A stretch of DNA of 64,000 nucleotides from Latrodectus hesperus (taxonomy: Eukaryota > Arthropoda > Arachnida > Araneae > Theridiidae), in contig CM075851.1 in assembly GCA_037975125.1 (NCBI GenBank), forward strand, positions 122,515,464 to 122,579,463, given 5' to 3'. Shown one piece after another: positions 34,421 to 59,739 of the stretch. The position numbers and the translations under genes are program-made. The notes beneath the pieces were generated by a model. That model saw only the letters and a program-made list of their open reading frames with translations. It made no database searches and was not told the DNA's origin. The number at the start of each line of letters is the position of its first letter. The first letter of the stretch is position 1.

Positions 34421-35414
34421 TGTCGTAGTGTAATACGACATAACCAAACATTGGTGTGTGTATTTTTATTGCACTTTAAGAGCTTCCTCTTTTCCTTTCA
34501 AACTAAGCGGGAATAATATAAAGGAAAGGGTGTAATAAAAATTGGCACAAGGAGACAAGTGCAATACAAGAATAAATTTTTCCTTTCGGAAGGGATGAGT
34601 GATCTGGAGGAAATTGCAAGCAAAGTATTTTGTTTTATGATATACATTATTTGTAAATCAAACCAGTCAGTAATGAGGGGGAGAGATTTCTGACCTATCC
34701 CATAGAAGTATAGGAGGAACTACAGAACTTTGGAAAACCACTGGTGTAACGAGGAGGAGTTAAGACGAAAATTATGAAGAGTTAAAAACTGCATCCATAC
34801 ACAAAGAAGACACACAGAAGCCCCAGAGAAGCCCGACATAGAAAAGGAGTCCACAATTGAGGACTAGGTCCTCATTGAGCATAATAAGAAGCTAAAACGA
34901 TGTTAGTTGTAAACGAAGTATAAGTACCACATTCCAGAAGGAGCCCTGCCTCGAATTTCCAGAATGGAGCTGCAGATGTCCGACAAATAGATGAACAGAA
35001 AAGAGACGATAAAGTCTGAGGAGAGATACCAGAGAAAAGAGGGAAAGCTCATGAGCAATGAGCAAGCCAAGCAAAATCCTGAGCCGATAATGCCATTGAC
35101 GTTAGGAGACACCACACTGCTACTTCTAAAAGGGGTGAGTCTGATCTCTCGTTCCTCGTCAATCTGGTCACACTCAGTTATGATATATTAATGTGTAATT
35201 GTCATAAAACAAATAATATTGTTAGAATCTCAATTATTTAATCAATATTGTTTTGATTGTAAATGTAAATTTCGCTTGTAATTAAGTTACTAAAATAAAT
35301 TATTAAGTTTTATTGTATTTTTGTTTTGAATTTATCTCTGTCATTAAATTATTTAAAAAAAATGAATATGGGTTTCCTCGGAATTCTTCTAAAATTACCG
35401 AGTTCACCACAACA
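34421..35414 (+). mobile_element. solo LTR, copy A
   Basis: A 994-base unit starting TG and ending CA, with direct flanks ATGTC (34416-34420) and ACGTC (35415-35419): a 5 bp target duplication with one later change. It is matched along its length by copy B at 49.7 kb. The first 20 bases, TGTCGTAGTGTAATACGACA, hold a 7 bp inverted repeat. A TATAAAGG at 34517 is a plausible promoter and AATAAA at 35294-35299 a polyadenylation signal. No internal retroviral-type genes lie on either side, so it is an LTR left after recombination. Family (Gypsy or BEL) not determined; the 5 bp duplication suits either. Confidence 0.85.
35051..35191 (+). CDS. short conserved open frame inside LTR copy A
   Basis: ATG to TAA, 46 residues: MSNEQAKQNPEPIMPLTLGD, then TTLLLLKGVSLISRS and on. 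The second LTR has the same frame with changes N to D, A to S, Q to R, N to D and I to V in the first 13 codons, and none from there through the K-G-V-S block. An upstream in-frame ATG at 34991 extends it in copy A only. The GGGGTGAGT at the K-G-V-S codons is also a good 5' splice donor, so this part may be a leader with a donor, not a protein. No known domain. Confidence 0.35.
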   Translation: MSNEQAKQNPEPIMPLTLGDTTLLLLKGVSLISRSSSIWSHSVMIY

Positions 35415-35419
35415 ACGTC

Positions 35420-36535
35420 AATAGATCATATTACAATCAGGTAGTTTTTTATATTCTCTTCATTTAACATTGTTATAAAATCATTTATTCTTATGCTTTC
35501 AGTATTCTCTTATTTCATTTTCATTTTCTGTATTATAATTATACTTTCTGTCATATATATATATATTCCTTAGAGTTTCTTTCAATTCATATTCTTTGGA
35601 ATTTATTTTTGTACATATTCACACATATTCTTATTGCAAATTTTACTTTTATAGACATTAAATGAAGCCAAAATTACAATTATGCTAGCGGAATTTTAAG
35701 TAATACCATAAACAGCAATATAATGTAACATTCTTACTTTTAGTGGTACTCGATTTTTAATGGCTATTATTAGAACAGTTAAAGATACCCTAAAAATAAT
35801 TTAGTAAAAGTAAAATTTCATTGAAAGCATTTAAATGAAAATGGATAGCAGGAGCAATGGAAAATAATTATATATTTCACAAAAAAATTACAATAAACAT
35901 TTATTAGATCAAATACTTTTAGCCTATTTTTAAATATTTGAGTATTTGGTAAATGTAATATGTTTACTAAATCACTATACATTGTAGAAAATAGAACCAT
36001 ATTTGAATTTCCTAATTATTACTCGATATTTTAAGTTCTATAATAAAGAACTGTATTGAAATTATTTTTCTATTGAAATATTATGTTATTTTTAATAAGA
36101 GTGAATTAGACTGTATAAGAAAAATATAATAAATGTAATTTTGTAAGCATACCATCTTTTTAAAAACTGATTACGTTTTTTATATACAAATTTATTTACT
36201 AATCACAACAAAGTTTCTTAAGAATAAATATTTAGACTTAAATTTATTCTTACAATATTAAATTCAAAAAATTGTGGAAAATTATAATAAGATATTTAAA
36301 TTTGTTAAAGCTAAATATCTATTACAGCCTTCAAATTAACCATCCTTATAATCCATTTACAAAGTATTTCGACTATGCATCAAAATGTCTCACTTAATAA
36401 ATTTACTTTGTTAAATTATTTGTAAATATTTATTATTGTGTGTATCTATGTGATATATCTGAGAAAGGACAAAGAAAAGAAGTGGAGATCATTTATTGAT
36501 TAAAACGATGACTTCAGATAGGAAATAAAAAGTGC
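35420..36535. other. AT-rich noncoding DNA
   Basis: No gene or transposon recognised; one 60-codon minus-strand frame at 35818-36000 looks like chance. Confidence 0.6.
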
Positions 36536-36539
36536 GTGG

Positions 36540-36668
36540 CTATTTTTGAAGCCTACATGTAGAATGCCCGACTTTTTTTCCAATTTTGCATCTAGGCCTT
36601 ATTCGGGATTCGCACAAGAGCCCACTCGATTAGATCCGAGAGTCATAACAACCATACAGGTTGGGCGG
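36540..36668 (-). mobile_element. tRNA-derived SINE fragment, minus strand
   Basis: Read on the minus strand: CCTGTATGGTTGTTATGACT (box A-like), CTCGGATCTAATCGAG (an anticodon-arm-like inverted repeat), then box B-like TGTGCGAATCCCG at about 36603-36615, and CCTAGATGC leading into an AAAAAAAGTCGGGC body. The T-arm pairing is imperfect and no tRNA identity is clear. It is a third kind of SINE head in this window. Confidence 0.5.
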
Positions 36669-39837
<3,169 letters not shown>

Positions 39838-39937
39838 CTGGGGGCATCCAAAGGGGTTCCAAGCGTCTCCGAGGAAACTCTGTGATGTTAAAGCAGCCAA
39901 TAAGGAGTTTTTCTCCTGCTTTTGAAAAAAAGAGCTG
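39838..39937 (-). CDS. possible 100 bp internal exon
   Basis: On the minus strand the sequence AATATTTCAG leads into 100 bases that end CCCCCAG followed by GTATTT. The segment is about half GC in a quarter-GC setting. Two frames are open throughout. One reads SSFFQKQEKNSLLAAL and on to FLGDAWNPFGCPQ and ends on a whole codon, which matches the phase of the possible exon at 1-37. The other reads KAGEKLLIGCFNITEF and would meet a stop there. The acceptor is a CAGCAG tandem site, which could give one-codon variants. The plus strand is also partly open. The protein is not recognised, so the call rests on boundaries and composition. Confidence 0.33.
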
Positions 39938-40259
39938 CTGAAATATTGTAATTTTCTTGAAATAGTTACGAATAGTATCGGGAAACATTTATGTCACACT
40001 TCTTACCTTTATTTCAACTAAAATTTTCTCCACGAAAAATAATTTTAATCGAAGTTCCATTTCGAATTTAAGAGATCTGAATATCTGATTAATAATATTC
40101 AATCCAACAATATTTTATGTCGTCTTCTGTTGAATATTAATTGATTTTTTGTATACAAAAATAAGAGACAATCAAATAGTCTAATCGGATTCATATAATA
40201 TTTATCCATTTCCAAATATGTTATCTACTCTTCTGCATGACCTCTATTATCCATTATGA

Positions 40260-40585
40260 ATATAATATTGTTTTTAAATAAATTTATCTTTCACTTGAAA
40301 AATTTACTCTCTTTACAATGAATACTTCACAGGTGAAATTTAGTTTGATTATTATAGAATTACTTTATTCTAATTAAGTTTTCTAATTAAGAGAAAATAA
40401 TGTATAACCTGCACAACGTTAATATAATTTGTTTTTAAATAAATTTATCTTTCATTTGAAAAATTTATTCCCTTTACAATGAATACATCACAGATGATAT
40501 TTGATTTTATTATTATAGAATTACTTCATTCTAAATAAGTCTTCTAATTAAGAGAAAATGATGCATAACGTGTACAACGTTAAAA
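40260..40585. repeat. two-copy 161 bp tandem repeat
   Basis: TTGTTTTTAAATAAATTTAT recurs at 40268 and 40429. Both units continue with CTTTACAATGAATAC, ATTATTATAGAATTACTT and TTCTAATTAAGAGAAAAT, ending in CAACGTTAA. About 88-90% alike by eye; noncoding. Confidence 0.85.
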
Positions 40586-45428
<4,843 letters not shown>

Positions 45429-48400
45429 ACAATTCAGATTTAATATAAATTAAATCTAAGAAAAGTATAATAGGCGTTTAAAATCATATTAAGTTTCATT
45501 TAAAAAGTAATTATATATAATATGTATTCTTATTTCTTTTTAATAATATCTTACATGTTAAATGTATTAATGAAATGAAGTGAATTAGCTTTTTAGAATA
45601 ACATATCTAAAAGTAAAGTCAATTTTAAATAAAAGAGTAAAGCAATTTGAATAAATTCATCGAATTTTTAATGATTTGACCGCTTGGAAAATTTTATGCT
45701 TTAAGAGATGAAATCTGCTCTTTTAGCAATCCAAAACTTTTAAATTTCTTTATTAGAAATCGATTCCAATGATTTTCAGAACTGTCAGTGAATTCCCGTC
45801 TTACTTAAATGACTAACGACTCAATTTATTTTCCAATCAGAAATCCCGAAAATCACAAATCTTATTTTGAAGTGGGAAGCATTTATTGATGTGGGATTTT
45901 AAGTAGCGGTATGCATTTTCGATCGAAGAAAATGTGTCGTAATATGTTGTAAAAAAGGATGTTGTGTTTGTTGATGTGATAATGTGCTTATAGGAAGATC
46001 TTACTCGAAAAATTTGTCCTGTGATCCCTAGTAATGATTTGCAAATTTTCTTTTAAAAGTGTAGGCAAACCATATTGTAAATAAATTGCATCTCTTTAAA
46101 GAATTATTTTATTATGTCGAAACAAGATCTAGCAAAAACTATCATTCCTCCTTTGTTTGAAATATTTTATTAAAATGTTCAAGAAAATATCAGAATAATC
46201 AAATAGTTAATATTATATTTTAAATATTATTATTATGATTAGTTAAATTTTGAATACAATATCAAAAATAACAATGTTAGTATTGATACTTATGAAATTA
46301 CTGCTTTTTAAACATCTGTTTTTCAATAAAATGTAGCAGCATCTTCATTTTTAGATAAATCACTTCTGATATATATTTACTCTTAAATTATGATTTTAGA
46401 AATCCTTATAATTGTATTCAGAAAATATGTATATTTTAATATATAAATTTTTTTCTTCGTATATTGAGTCTAAAAGTATCAAACATGATTTTTTGCATTA
46501 TATGAGTTTTTTGACATTTCTGACTTAAAAGGTTTGGGCATTATTCATTTTAAAATTCAATAAATTACTGTTCATATAAATTAACATTTTGTTTTTATAA
46601 ATGTTCATATAAACACAAAATTTTATACTAAACAGTTGATAAAATATGTAACAAAGTTAAATGAAGAAAAATAATTTGATAAAGTTTGACTTAAATTTGT
46701 ATGTGTGAAAATGCACTCTATTTTATCTTAAATAATTTTATATATAATTCTTCATATGTTCTTAGGCCTTGGGAAAAAATTTATAATTTCGAGAAATAAG
46801 TTATACCGATAAATTTTCATATATTTTTATAATTACAATACAAACAACTAAATATATATTATGATATAGCATATTGTTAATGGTGATAAAAATATTATAA
46901 ATTTAAAAACTATAGTTAAATGAAATTTTCTTAAATATCAATTAATAATTTGAAGAAAATCATAAGATATTTAAAAAGTCATGCTTGACTTAAAACTTTT
47001 TAGGATGCATTTGACACGCATTCATAAAAATTTTACGATTGCTTAAAATAAATGAACTGTGAAATTTTATACAAGAATAAATTAATAACAAATAGAAGAT
47101 GTTGTGATTACTAATGCATTTGAGTTTATATCCATTTTCACATAAAAATCTTTACGAATGAAGATAAGACAAATTTTCTTTTCATCTGTATGCTTGTAGA
47201 CAGAATCAGTAAATTTAATTTCCTGTCAAAATTATTTAGTTTAGAAAAACTTTGAATTATTCATTGAGGACTCAATATTTTTCATTCGAAGGTTTTATAT
47301 CCTTCAATTTATGCGTATATTTTGCATAGTTTTAGAATTAAATTGAAAAGTGTCCTCTTTCTATTGATGTACACTTTTTGAAGTTTAGATATTAAAACTT
47401 CATGTCTCTGAATTTATTCACTTTCATATATTTCGATGCAGAAACTTAAAACTGTACTTCCTTTTGCATAAGTTTAATTTATTGAATCTTTTTGAAAACA
47501 GAAAAAAAATTATAAGCATCCCTTTTTTTCAAAGGAAAACATTTTTAGAAACACTTTCAGATTATTATTTCTTTAAAGAAATGTTATAGTGAACGTCTAT
47601 TATATAGTTTGCAGTAAACTTATATATTGTGCATTACATTATTAATAACAACTGTAAATTTTAAAATTATTTTTTCTGACTGTATTATAAATCGTATAAA
47701 TCCTGGTGCTTAAAAGTTAGCTTACAAGATGTAGTAAAAATTCAAATCATTAAAATTTGTTTTTTAAGTAGCTATATTCAGAAGCAATATTAAATCATTT
47801 ATATTTCTTTAATTTAAATTATTTTTTTTAATTATTTTAATTATATATACATTATAATAAAGCAAGCTATGTAAGCAAAACAAATAGAGAAATATTTATC
47901 CATCTAATAAGAAAAAGTTATAACACAAAGTAGAATTTATCCGTAACAATTTTCATTCCGTAACAATTTTCATTTTAATTATGTTGTCTAAAGCATTTTT
48001 GAAAGAACTCAGAGTTTGAAATAGCAAGATCGTTGTTTATTTAGGCCAGTAATTACACACCACTTAATAAAACTAATCACAGTGAAATAAAAATTATTTT
48101 TGTTTGATAATTTCGGTAATTTCTTTCTTAATTTCTTTTTCAATAAATCAAGTATTAACCATGTTTACTCATGATAATGTTATAACTTAAAATAGTTAGA
48201 AAGAAATTCACTTAAAATTTCATCTTTTTAAATTTTAAGATTGTTATCATTTTCAAATTTTTACAAACACTTATGAAATAAATTTATATTTTAAAAATTA
48301 TTGAATGCATGTTAACAAACCTTGTTTATTTATTACATATTAAAATAAACTGAAAATGTTTTTCATTCAGGAGATTCAGTGCAACATCTTGCACACACGG

Positions 48401-49261
48401 GTAAATATGGACATTTTTAAAATGAGTGGCATTAAATATTAATTATATAATATCATAAATTGTGTGCTGCCCACATAAAATTATTTCCAAATGCTAAGTT
48501 TTACTATGAAATCTGTATTGAAAAGATTTAAGGTGTACTTAAAATTATTTAACATGAGTCATATAATGTATGTTTAAAATCATCTACATGTTTTCAAATT
48601 TAGCAAGTAGGCCAAATACATTTTCAATTTTTTGTTTTTTCTAATTTAAACGGTATACCTTGTCTTTTCTGTCTATATGATATGTTAATCTTTTAAAAAA
48701 TTAAATGTTATTCAGTCTACAGCCTTATTAATTCTTAGATAATATTTTGAAATAAACCATCTCATTTTTGATTCCCATTTATTCCAGACAATAAAGCTGT
48801 CTTATCCTCTTTACGCACTAGAAAACTGCAAACGTCGAAATGTCAAAAAAGTTTGGTCCTTTTCTCTCAACATATACGATGTATATTAGGTATGTACATA
48901 CATGTATCTATGACTACTCTAATGGGCACCAAATCTGCAACAACAGATTTGACAATACTTACCACAAAGAAATTGGTTTTGGAAACGACACTATATTAAA
49001 TAATTAACATAAGAGCCTCATAAAATGTGGATGATAACAAAATCAGTATTATGTATAAACGACATTATTGGATATAATTGCTTTCCCTTTCATTGACGTA
49101 GATTCAAAAAGGTTCAGAAGTATCCTCGCTAGAACAAGGCAGCATGTTGTCAAATACTGATCATCAGAGTTTTCAATTGATGATAAGTAGATTGAACAAG
49201 CAGGCTAAGAAAGCAATTTTAATTTATGTGTAAAGAAGAACAATTGAACTTAGGGTATAGT
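45429..49261. other. AT-rich noncoding DNA
   Basis: No gene recognised. Slightly mixed patches at 45740-46050 and 48770-49250 contain no motif I can name. A 17-base direct repeat (CCGTAACAATTTTCATT) lies near 47941. On the minus strand TTTGTG followed by GTAAGT near 48960 is a good donor without a clear exon. Confidence 0.5.
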
Positions 49262-49619
49262 TGTGCATTGTGTTGTTGTTGTCGTGTGCCAAGTGCAAAA
49301 TGAAAAAAAGAAAGAAAAGGTAAAATAAAAGTCAAGTCATATGGGACAAAAGACATGGAGCACTGCCATGGCCACATTTTCAGCTTTTTCCGTATAAAGG
49401 GTGTCATAGCAGCAGATGGGATCGATGCCGAAGAGGGTAGAAGCAACATAGATGCAGTTGAAGAGATGCCTCGGATCCAGTGGCAATCCTGTGCAGGGTC
49501 TGCATTCTGCGTAGGTTCTAAATCCGTCGGGCATGATTTTCATGCACCTCATGTGGCCAGTCCGCAATCTGCTGATGGTAGAGGTGGTAAAACGGTCAGG
49601 ATTAAGCTCCGGTAGAAAT
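49262..49619 (-). pseudogene. non-LTR retrotransposon C-terminal end
   Basis: The minus strand is open from 49619 to a stop at 49337. It starts PELNPDRFTTSTISRLRTGH and passes a zinc-finger-like stretch C-x2-C-x9-H-x4-C (CRPCTGLPLDPRHLFNC), then ends AVLHVFCPI. This is the region after RNase H in a LINE ORF2, in a different family from the 23 and 62 kb copies, which have HILDC or HLLDC and end MDLI or similar. The 3' UTR is short and ends with ACGACAACAACAACAC, a CAA-type tail. A TGA directly precedes the open part; on its upstream side the relic meets the solo LTR after about 80 bases. Confidence 0.8.
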
Positions 49620-49700
49620 CATTTTTCCGTAGTCCCCCGCTCTCGGGGGAGCCTGTAACCACGATAGAGCGCGTAACCAAGGTGGTGCTTTTATGGTTTT

Positions 49701-50689
49701 TGCCGTAGTGTAATACGACATAACCAAACCCTGAGAAAATAGGTGTGTGTATTTTTATTGCACTTTAAATTTAAGAGTTTCCTCCTTTCCTTTCAAACTA
49801 AGCGGGAATAATATAAAGGAAAGGATGTAATAAAAATTGGCGCAATGAAACAAGTGCAATAAAAGAATAAATTTTTCCTTTCGGAAGGGATTGAGTGATC
49901 TGGAGGAAATTGCAGGCAAAGTATATTGTTTTATGGTATGTATTATTTGTAAATCTGACCAGTCGGGAATGAGGGGGAGAGATTTCTGACCTATCCCATA
50001 GAAGTATAGGAGGAACTACAGAACTTTGGAAAACCAATGGTGTAAAAAGGAGGAGCTAAGACGAGAATTATGAAGAGTTAAAAACTGCATCCAAACACAA
50101 AGAAGGGACACAGAAGCCCGACATAGAAAAGGAGTCCACAATAGGGTCCTCATTGAGCATAATAAAAAGCTAAAACGATGTTAGTTGTAAGCAAAGTATA
50201 ACCACCGCATTCCAGAAGGAATCCTGACTCGACTTTCCAGATTGGAGCTGCAGATGTCCAACAAATAGATGAGTGGACGAGAGTCTGAAGAGATATACCA
50301 AAGACAGAGAGAAAAGAGGTAAATCTTATGAGCGATGAGCAATCCAAGCGAGATCCTGAGCCGGTAATGCCATTGACGTTAGGAGACACCACACTGCTAC
50401 TTCTAAAAGGGGTGAGTCTGATCTCTCGTTCCTCATCAAGCTGGTCAAATTCAGTTATGATATTAATGTGTAATTGTCATAAAACAAATAATAATTTTAG
50501 AATCTCAATTATTTAATCAAGAATGTATTGATTGTAAATGTAAATTTCTCTGGTAATTAAGTTACTAAAATAAATTATTAAGTTTTATTGTATTTTTGTC
50601 TTGAATTTATGTCTGTCATTCAATTATTTGAAAAAAACGAATCTGGGTTTCCTCGGGATTCTTCAAAAATTACCGAGTTCACCACAGCA
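49701..50689 (+). mobile_element. solo LTR, copy B
   Basis: Same unit as copy A, 989 bases, TGCCGTAGTG to ACCACAGCA, with a perfect 5 bp target duplication GTTTT (49696-49700 and 50690-50694). TATAAAGG at 49812 and AATAAA at 50569-50574 lie at the same relative places. About nine bases in ten agree with copy A by eye, with small insertions and deletions. Different target duplications show the two copies are independent insertions, not the two ends of one element. It landed about 80 bases upstream of a non-LTR relic of opposite orientation. Confidence 0.88.
50328..50516 (+). CDS. short conserved open frame inside LTR copy B
   Basis: ATG to TAA, 62 residues, beginning MSDEQSKRDPEPVMPLTLGD. Same frame and core as in copy A; it runs further at the C-terminus because of a two-base difference near 50461. 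A possible donor (GGGGTGAGT, 50409-50417) lies within the conserved part. See the copy A entry for interpretation. Confidence 0.35.
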   Translation: MSDEQSKRDPEPVMPLTLGDTTLLLLKGVSLISRSSSSWSNSVMILMCNCHKTNNNFRISII

Positions 50690-50694
50690 GTTTT

Positions 50695-53600
50695 AAAAGT
50701 TTTTTAATTTTCCATTTCCGAAAATCAACAGCATTGTTTCATTTTAGTCATTTAACAAAAATAAGTTTAGATTATACTCTTATATTTTTGGTATTACAGT
50801 TTATTGATTACTAAATTTAAGAATTATTCTGCAGTTTTTCCTGTTAATTTGTGTATTTCGTTGATAGCAACATATAGTTTTCGAGAAAAAGTGTATACTG
50901 TCTTCTCATTCTCCAAAGTAAAATTTTTCAATACTCAACAGTCATTTCTCATATATATATTTTATTTAATGTGCATTTTGTAAAATAATTTTTAAACAAA
51001 AAAGACAATAACGTATTTCTTAAAAGTCAAAATTTTTCTTGTAAAGAAATATTTCAGCATATTGATTATGAACACCTGTTCCATATAATCTTCGTCAAAG
51101 TTTAAGCTATCAATCGCTTTATGAACCGCACACAATAACTTGAGTGTTATCAAATTTAAAGTATCTCAAAATAAGTCTAATTTAATTACATTGATAAATA
51201 TAATAACTCAATCTATCATACGTTACTGCTTCAAATTTAAGATATAATTTTTTTAAAGAGTAGCTAAAACAACAAATCATATAATATATTCCAATGAATG
51301 TTTTGCATTATTTTATAATTTTTTGTACTTAAACATGTATACATTAATTTTTAATGTATAATTCCTTGGATTATTATTTTTATTTTATATCCAGGGAGAA
51401 AATACACTCTTCAGCTAAAAAGAGTTTAATCTTACTGTATATTTATAATTATTGTATGACTAAAGAGTCCCTTAATTATAAATAAAAAATGTAAATTTGG
51501 ATTGATAAACATAATTTTTCAACAAACCATTGTGCAAAAATTTATTCTTATGATTGAGCTAAATGAAGTTAAATTAAACATTAATAAAGGAAAAAATTAA
51601 CAAAAAAAAATTATTTGCTCAGGTTACTCAGAGAAATTTAAAATTTATGTTGAATGCTGTTTCATGTAAAAAAGAGTTTCATTTCAATAATGCAAAACAG
51701 CTTTCCTCACAAGATAGAATGCATTACATTGAAATTTCATAATATGAATAAATTATGAGAGAATTTTTATAATGTGTCTTACATAATTTTTCTCATATTT
51801 AGTAGCTTTTGAATTTATTTATGAAAATAATATTTTAAAACATTACTGTTAAAAATGATCGTTAACTGATGATAAAACGTTTATTACAATAAAATCTTAA
51901 AATTTAAATATAAACTAAAATTGTTTTCTCCGATAAAATTAATTTGCCTTTAAAAGCTTAGTTAGAATTTCCCTCGAAGTACATACATTTTTTTAACTTG
52001 TTCTAACCTTGCATATGATGTCTAATTTTTCTTGTTAATGTGTTACTTGTCTTCATAGTTTTTGTTTTTGATTTAGCTTATCAGCAAACTTATTATAACT
52101 AATTTTCAATTTCTTCAAAGCTTCAATTTTTTTCACAAAAAATGAAATTAATAAAATGTAAATTATGAATAATTATATCATTTTTAAAAATACATACCCT
52201 ATATAAGGATGCTTTTTGCATTCATGAAAACTTTTATCATTCTTAAATAACACATTTATAAAGATTAAATAATAAAGGATAAAGGAGATACCATCAAGAC
52301 CTCTCTTTTTTAAGTATGTCTTCTTAAAAAATATGACTTTCTTATGTTTAAAATTCGTTTTGACAGTGACTTTAATATTTTTTTAAAGTTTTTTTCTTAT
52401 ATAAGTAGAATATTGTCTTTGATATAAGAAAGCAAATTTATTAATTTTTTCAATACTAATAATGCAGTTGTATTTTATATGATCTACATATTGATGTTAT
52501 AAACTCAGTGTTTCACAGTGCATTTAGATGAAATATAATCATTAATCTAAAAAGTGTAAAATGAAAATAATGAATATGAAACGTGAAATTTAAGAAACTA
52601 GAATTTCTCAAAAATATTTTTAATAAAATTAGAAATTATCTAAAATATATGATTAGCATCTAGTTGCAATATGTCACTTAATAATAAAAATCACAATTAG
52701 TTATTTTATTGTATGCAACATAATAAGAAACAAAAATATATTGTCTAGTCTATAAATTATCAGTAATATTAAATTTTAAATAGGAATTCCATTCAAACTC
52801 ATTTAGCTGTACACTCTAGATGTGATTTTATGCACTACATTTATAAAACTATATTTGACAATAGCTCTTATAAAAATGTGCAACGGATCATTTTCGTCTG
52901 GGTATTTGTCTAGACATAGGTTATTAACATTCAGCAGAGTCTACATTGATACAGGTGAAATAGAATTTTAAGCATATACGTCTTTGTTTTCTTTCTTTAT
53001 GTTATCTTATATTTTCTTTACTTTCTGTTTCATAGCAATGACATTATACTGAAAGTTATGTCTTCAGAATAAAAAATTTTAGTAATAATAACGGTATTGT
53101 AAGTTAAAAATTAGTTTATAAATATACTTAAATAATTTAATTGCGTATTATATATGATGAAATTCAATGCACGACTATGTAATCTAAATTGCTTTAAAAG
53201 ATCCAAACAATCAAATGAAAATGAACGAAAGTAAAATATGTTAGGTATTAAAATTCCTAGCTAACATACACTTCAAAGAAAACTTTAATAAAAAAACTAA
53301 GGCAATAACATATTGTGCTTACAAGCCGGAATATTTCTAAAATATATTTTGACCGTGTCAAATGATGTTGGCATTTACATAAGTTACACATAAGAACAGT
53401 AAAGTTTCCTAAATTATTAAGAAAACCAAAATGTTTCATAAAAAGTTTTTACAATTTATATTTTGTAAAATTTAATTATATAAATTAAAATTATTTAAAA
53501 ACCTATGATATTTTTATTTTGTTACTGAAAAAATAGGAGTGAGGAAACATCTATTATAAAGTACATACATTTAGGAAGTGATATTTATTGTGAATTTAAA

Positions 53601-53711
53601 ATTGTAACTGGTTCATAAATTTAAATAAGAAGGATATAAATCAGTGTATATAATTGATTATGCTTAGTAAATTATCTAACCTTTATAAGACAGACATAAA
53701 AATTTAATGAT

Positions 53712-53712
<1 letters not shown>
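50695..53712. other. AT-rich noncoding DNA
   Basis: No gene or transposon recognised. A 60-codon minus-strand frame at 53257-53439 has no domain. Confidence 0.6.

Positions 53713-53756
<44 letters not shown>
53713..53756. repeat. T44 homopolymer
   Basis: 44 uninterrupted T. On the minus strand this is a poly(A) run preceded by TTTAGCTCTTAC, so it could be the tail of a retroposed sequence lying to its right, but no body or target duplication could be recognised. Confidence 0.95.
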
Positions 53757-53757
<1 letters not shown>

Positions 53758-54094
53758 TAAGAGCTAAATTTATCTCTATTTCGGCAAAAAGGTTACATTC
53801 TCGTACCAGAAAAATATTAATTTTTTATAAAGCCAGAGATCGTATGTAATAAATTTCGAATGTATTTCTTTAGAATTACCTTAGTTTCAGCATATTTAAT
53901 ATAAAATGTTTCATATTTCAATAATGAACAATATGGTGTAATTCTTTATTTAGATTCCATAAAAATAGAATACAATAAATATATTTAATAACATTCTTAC
54001 AATATTTATGTTGCAAATATCCAAATATATTATATTTGTTAAATGAAGAGAAATAAATTTAAAATATGAAATAAAGTTAACAGATGGAACACAT

Positions 54095-54212
<118 letters not shown>

Positions 54213-54481
54213 TATATTATACTTTTCAACAAACAAATGGTAAGAAATGTATAGTTATTTTAACATATCTATTAAAATACCTTAAGCGCAAACAGAAAAA
54301 TGTTTAACATTTTTGGCTAATCCTCATTTAAGAAGCGATTAAATTGACTTAATCGTTTTGTTATAATAACCTTTGATTAAAATCTCCTCTTCTCTACTGA
54401 TAATAATTGATTCATACGTTATGTCTCTTCCTTTTGAAAAAACTCTTCGATCCATGCTCAATTTATTACTGTATTTCTGTA

Positions 54482-54519
54482 GTTATGAGAATCGCCGTTT
54501 TAACGGCGATTCTTATAAC
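54482..54519. repeat. 38 bp near-perfect palindrome with GC core
   Basis: Arms GTTATGAGAATCGCCGTT and AACGGCGATTCTTATAAC around a TT centre: 18 bp per arm with one mismatch. The core ATCGCCGTT is strikingly GC-rich for this region. It could be a stem-loop RNA, a protein-binding palindrome or a transposon scrap. Confidence 0.9.
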
Positions 54520-59657
<5,138 letters not shown>

Positions 59658-59739
59658 GGAATGGAAGCGAAATATTAAAAAAATACGAATACCTCAAAAA
59701 GAAACAAATACTAACTGCAATGTCTCGAGCAAGCAATAG

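Noticed and set aside
39995..40075. Possible minus-strand first exon MELRLKLFFVEKILVEIK before GTAAGA
   Set aside because: Good donor, but composition is AT-rich and low in complexity and there is no promoter or upstream support.
48960..49010. Possible 28-base minus-strand microexon before GTAAGT
   Set aside because: The acceptor is weak and the coding potential cannot be judged at this length.
49355..49615. 86-codon plus-strand open frame
   Set aside because: Antisense shadow of the minus-strand non-LTR C-terminus, which has the recognisable C/H motif.
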